From contig DDWC01000117.1 in the NCBI GenBank assembly GCA_002345475.1, positions 1-6,157 on the forward strand: a stretch of DNA of 6,157 nucleotides, read 5' to 3'. Below, piece after piece: positions 4,345 to 6,157 of the stretch (the stretch's first letter is position 1; each line of letters begins with the position of its first letter). The notes beneath the pieces are model-generated. The model ran no database searches, was not told the DNA's origin, and saw nothing but the letters and a program-made list of their open reading frames with translations. The position numbers and the translations under genes were made by a program. Source of the stretch: Firmicutes bacterium UBA2296. GTDB taxonomy: Bacteria > Bacillota > UBA994.

Positions 4345-6049
4345 TATCAAAATCAACGGGCGCCCTGCCACCGTACCGGAGGGGAGTACCATATTGCAGG
4401 CCGCAGAGAGCGTCGGCATCACCATCCCTACCCTCTGCCATCACCCAGACCAGAAGGTAAAAGGAGTTTGCCGCGTGTGCCTGGTGGAAATAGCTGGGCA
4501 ACGTCTCTTACAACCCGCTTGTTCCTACCCCGTGTACACCGGGATGGAGATTAGCACTGTCTCCCGATCGGTACGAGAGGCCCGGCAGACGATGCTGGAA
4601 CTGATCTTAGCCGCACATCCGCAGGATTGCCTGCAATGTGTGCGCAATCTTAACTGCGAACTGCAAAGTATCACCCGCGACCTGAACATAAAGGACACGC
4701 CTTTTGACCGTCAGGTGCGCACCGCCAAGGGCGACCGCAGCACAACATCAATTGTTCGCAACCCCGATAAGTGCATCAACTGCCGCCGCTGTATTGACGC
4801 CTGCCGCGAAGTTCAGGGTATAGGACTGCTCTACACTCAAGGCCGAGGCAAGAGCACAGTGGTACAGACTGAGATGGAGAAGGATCTTGCAGAGATTCCC
4901 TGCGTCCTGTGCGGGCAGTGCCTGCAGGCCTGCCCTGTAGGAGCAATCAGCGAAGTAGATGAAACGGAACGTGTATGGGAGGCACTGGAGAACCCCGCCA
5001 AGCACGTAGTGGTGCAGACAGCTCCCGCCATCCGCGTGGCCATTGGCGAGGAGTTCGGGCTGCCTCCAGGGAGTGTAGTCACAGGGCAGCTGGTTTCTGC
5101 TCTGCGTATGCTGGGCTTTGACGCCGTGTTTGACACCGACTTCACCGCTGACTTGACCATCATCGAGGAAGGACACGAGTTCATCGACCGACTCACCAAC
5201 AAGGGTAAGCTGCCAATGATAACATCCTGCAGCCCAGGCTGGATAAAATACATCGAACACCGTTTCCCTGGGCATCTGGACCATCTATCTACCTGCAAAT
5301 CTCCGCAACAAATGTTTGGGGCACTGGCTAAAACCTATTACGCGAAAAGAATGGGCCTCAAGGCAGAGGACATATACGTGGTATCCATTATGCCATGCAC
5401 CGCCAAGAAATTTGAGGCCGCCAGACCGGAGATGAACGCCAGCGGGCACCGCGATGTAGATGCAGTATTAACCACAAGGGAACTGTCCCGCATGCTGAAG
5501 CAGTCAGGAATCAACTGGAGCAACCTGCCGGACTCAGCTTACGACGATCCATTGGGCATTTCCACCGGTGCCGGTGTAATCTTTGGCGCCACGGGGGGAG
5601 TCATGGAGGCCGCCCTGCGCACCGTCTACGAGGTGGTCACCGGTTGCCAGCTCAGCGATATCAACTTTGCCGCTGTGCGCGGTATGCAGGGGATCAAGGA
5701 AGCCGATGTAGTTGTAGGAGACCTCACAGTCAAAGTGGCAGTAGCCCACGGCCTAGCCAACGCCCGGCAGATCATGGACCAGATCGTCGCCGGATCCTCA
5801 CCTTATCACTTTATCGAGATTATGTGCTGTCCCGGAGGCTGTATCGGAGGAGGCGGGCAGCCCATACCTACCACTAACGCCATACGGGAGAAACGTATCG
5901 GGGCCACCTACCAGGCCGACGCCGATATGACGCTGCGCCAGTCCCATCACAACCCGGCAGTGGCGTGCCTGTACGAAGAGTTCCTGAAGAGGCCTCTCAG
6001 CCACACCTCGCACGAACTCTTACACACACACTATCAGCCGCGCAAGTAG
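4331..6049 (+). CDS. hndD: Catalytic subunit of NADH-linked [FeFe]-hydrogenase (HndD/HydA)
   Basis: A 572-residue group A [FeFe]-hydrogenase that interconverts protons and H2 in the cytoplasm; no signal peptide or Tat motif is seen. Domains in order: plant-type [2Fe-2S] (C36, C47, C50, C64); His-ligated [4Fe-4S] (H96, C100, C103, C109); two [4Fe-4S] of ferredoxin type (C148, C151, C154, C158; C191, C194, C197, C201); and the H-cluster domain with L1 TSCSPGW (298-304), L2 MPCTAKKFE (354-362, C356) and L3 MCCPGGCIGGGGQP (from 498, C500 and C504). The small-subunit-like C-terminus (RQSHHNPAVACLYEEFL, then SHELLHTHY) is intact. L1 has Ser where the CpI-type enzyme has its second Cys, and L3 has an extra Cys (C499) in the usual Ala position. 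ATG at 4331 overlaps the NuoF-like gene by 14 bp behind a modest AAAGGGG, suggesting coupling. Maturation genes hydE, hydF and hydG are not in the window. Confidence 0.95.
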   Translation: MQTVNIKINGRPATVPEGSTILQAAESVGITIPTLCHHPDQKVKGVCRVCLVEIAGQRLLQPACSYPVYTGMEISTVSRSVREARQTMLELILAAHPQDCLQCVRNLNCELQSITRDLNIKDTPFDRQVRTAKGDRSTTSIVRNPDKCINCRRCIDACREVQGIGLLYTQGRGKSTVVQTEMEKDLAEIPCVLCGQCLQACPVGAISEVDETERVWEALENPAKHVVVQTAPAIRVAIGEEFGLPPGSVVTGQLVSALRMLGFDAVFDTDFTADLTIIEEGHEFIDRLTNKGKLPMITSCSPGWIKYIEHRFPGHLDHLSTCKSPQQMFGALAKTYYAKRMGLKAEDIYVVSIMPCTAKKFEAARPEMNASGHRDVDAVLTTRELSRMLKQSGINWSNLPDSAYDDPLGISTGAGVIFGATGGVMEAALRTVYEVVTGCQLSDINFAAVRGMQGIKEADVVVGDLTVKVAVAHGLANARQIMDQIVAGSSPYHFIEIMCCPGGCIGGGGQPIPTTNAIREKRIGATYQADADMTLRQSHHNPAVACLYEEFLKRPLSHTSHELLHTHYQPRK

Positions 6050-6063
6050 CCCGGCTGAACTCC

Positions 6064-6094
6064 AAGGGCGCCGGCAACAGCCGACGCCCTTTTT
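6064..6094 (+). terminator. Intrinsic terminator of the hydrogenase operon
   Basis: AAGGGCGCCGGC (6064-6075) pairs with GCCGACGCCCTT (6080-6091) around an AACA loop. The 12-bp GC-rich stem has one C-A mismatch (6071/6084). Five T residues follow at 6090-6094, partly within the stem base. It begins 15 bases after the HydA stop codon. The opposite side has only two T residues in the reverse orientation, so it probably works on the plus-strand transcript alone. Confidence 0.85.
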
Positions 6095-6104
6095 GTGACC
6101 AGTA

Positions 6105-6157
6105 TTATCTGCTGACGATCTTACGCAGGGGACGTACCAGCACCGCGGCCACCGCCA
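6105..6157 (-). CDS. Possible C-terminal end of a convergent gene (partial)
   Basis: On the minus strand an open frame enters from the right edge and ends at TAA (complement of 6105-6107). Its 16 visible residues are AVAAVLVRPLRKIVSR. A short hydrophobic run followed by a basic tail would suit the end of a membrane protein. The fragment is too short to identify, and an open frame of this length can occur by chance. Its support comes from the convergent position directly behind a terminator. Confidence 0.35.
   Translation of the reverse strand, partial: AVAAVLVRPLRKIVSR

Noticed and set aside
4748..5284. 178-codon minus-strand open frame opposite the HydA-like gene
   Set aside because: It lies wholly within conserved hydrogenase coding sequence and has no family motifs of its own.

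Overview
The window holds one complete, single-strand gene cluster for a soluble NADH-linked [FeFe]-hydrogenase, with its control region at the left end and an intrinsic terminator at the right end. The protein families, the strong AGGAGG-type ribosome binding sites with GTG/TTG starts, and an apparent Rex-type operator point to an anaerobic Firmicute of the Clostridia, most like Peptococcaceae or syntrophic relatives. This placement rests on remembered family patterns, not on a search.

Layout. Positions 1-191 are AT-rich and hold a sigma-A-like promoter, an 18-bp Rex-like operator over its -35/spacer, and a second copy of the operator core exactly 63 bp downstream. Six tightly packed plus-strand genes follow: a putative sensory [FeFe]-hydrogenase (192-1493, apparently starting at CTG); a small DRTGG-type domain protein (1493-1870); a stand-alone thioredoxin-like [2Fe-2S] ferredoxin of the HndB type (1871-2296); a NuoE/HndA-type subunit (2245-2694); a NuoF/HndC-type NADH- and FMN-binding subunit (2704-4344); and the catalytic HydA/HndD-type subunit (4331-6049). 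Neighbouring genes overlap, abut, or lie 9 nt apart, so one polycistronic message is expected. A hairpin with a T-tract lies at 6064-6094. The last 53 bases may be the C-terminal end of a convergent gene.

How it works together. NADH should be oxidised at the FMN of the NuoF-like subunit. Electrons then pass through the NuoE-like [2Fe-2S] protein and the iron-sulfur chain of HydA to the H-cluster, which makes (or consumes) H2. The NuoF-like subunit ends right after its CPAGIC motif and lacks the C-terminal two-[4Fe-4S] ferredoxin domain of electron-bifurcating HydB/HndC. This favours a non-bifurcating NADH-dependent enzyme, although the separate HndB-like ferredoxin leaves room for other partners. 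The first two genes look like a sensing or signalling module made from the same message. With Rex, which reads the NADH/NAD+ ratio, the locus appears to carry two control layers: redox state at transcription, and possibly H2 through the sensory hydrogenase.

Points for a second look: the paired, helically phased Rex-like sites; the CTG start; the missing ferredoxin domain; the unusual L1 (TSCSP) and L3 (MCCPGGC) loops of HydA; the 52-bp overlap of the HndB-like and NuoE-like genes; and non-ATG starts on the first four genes.
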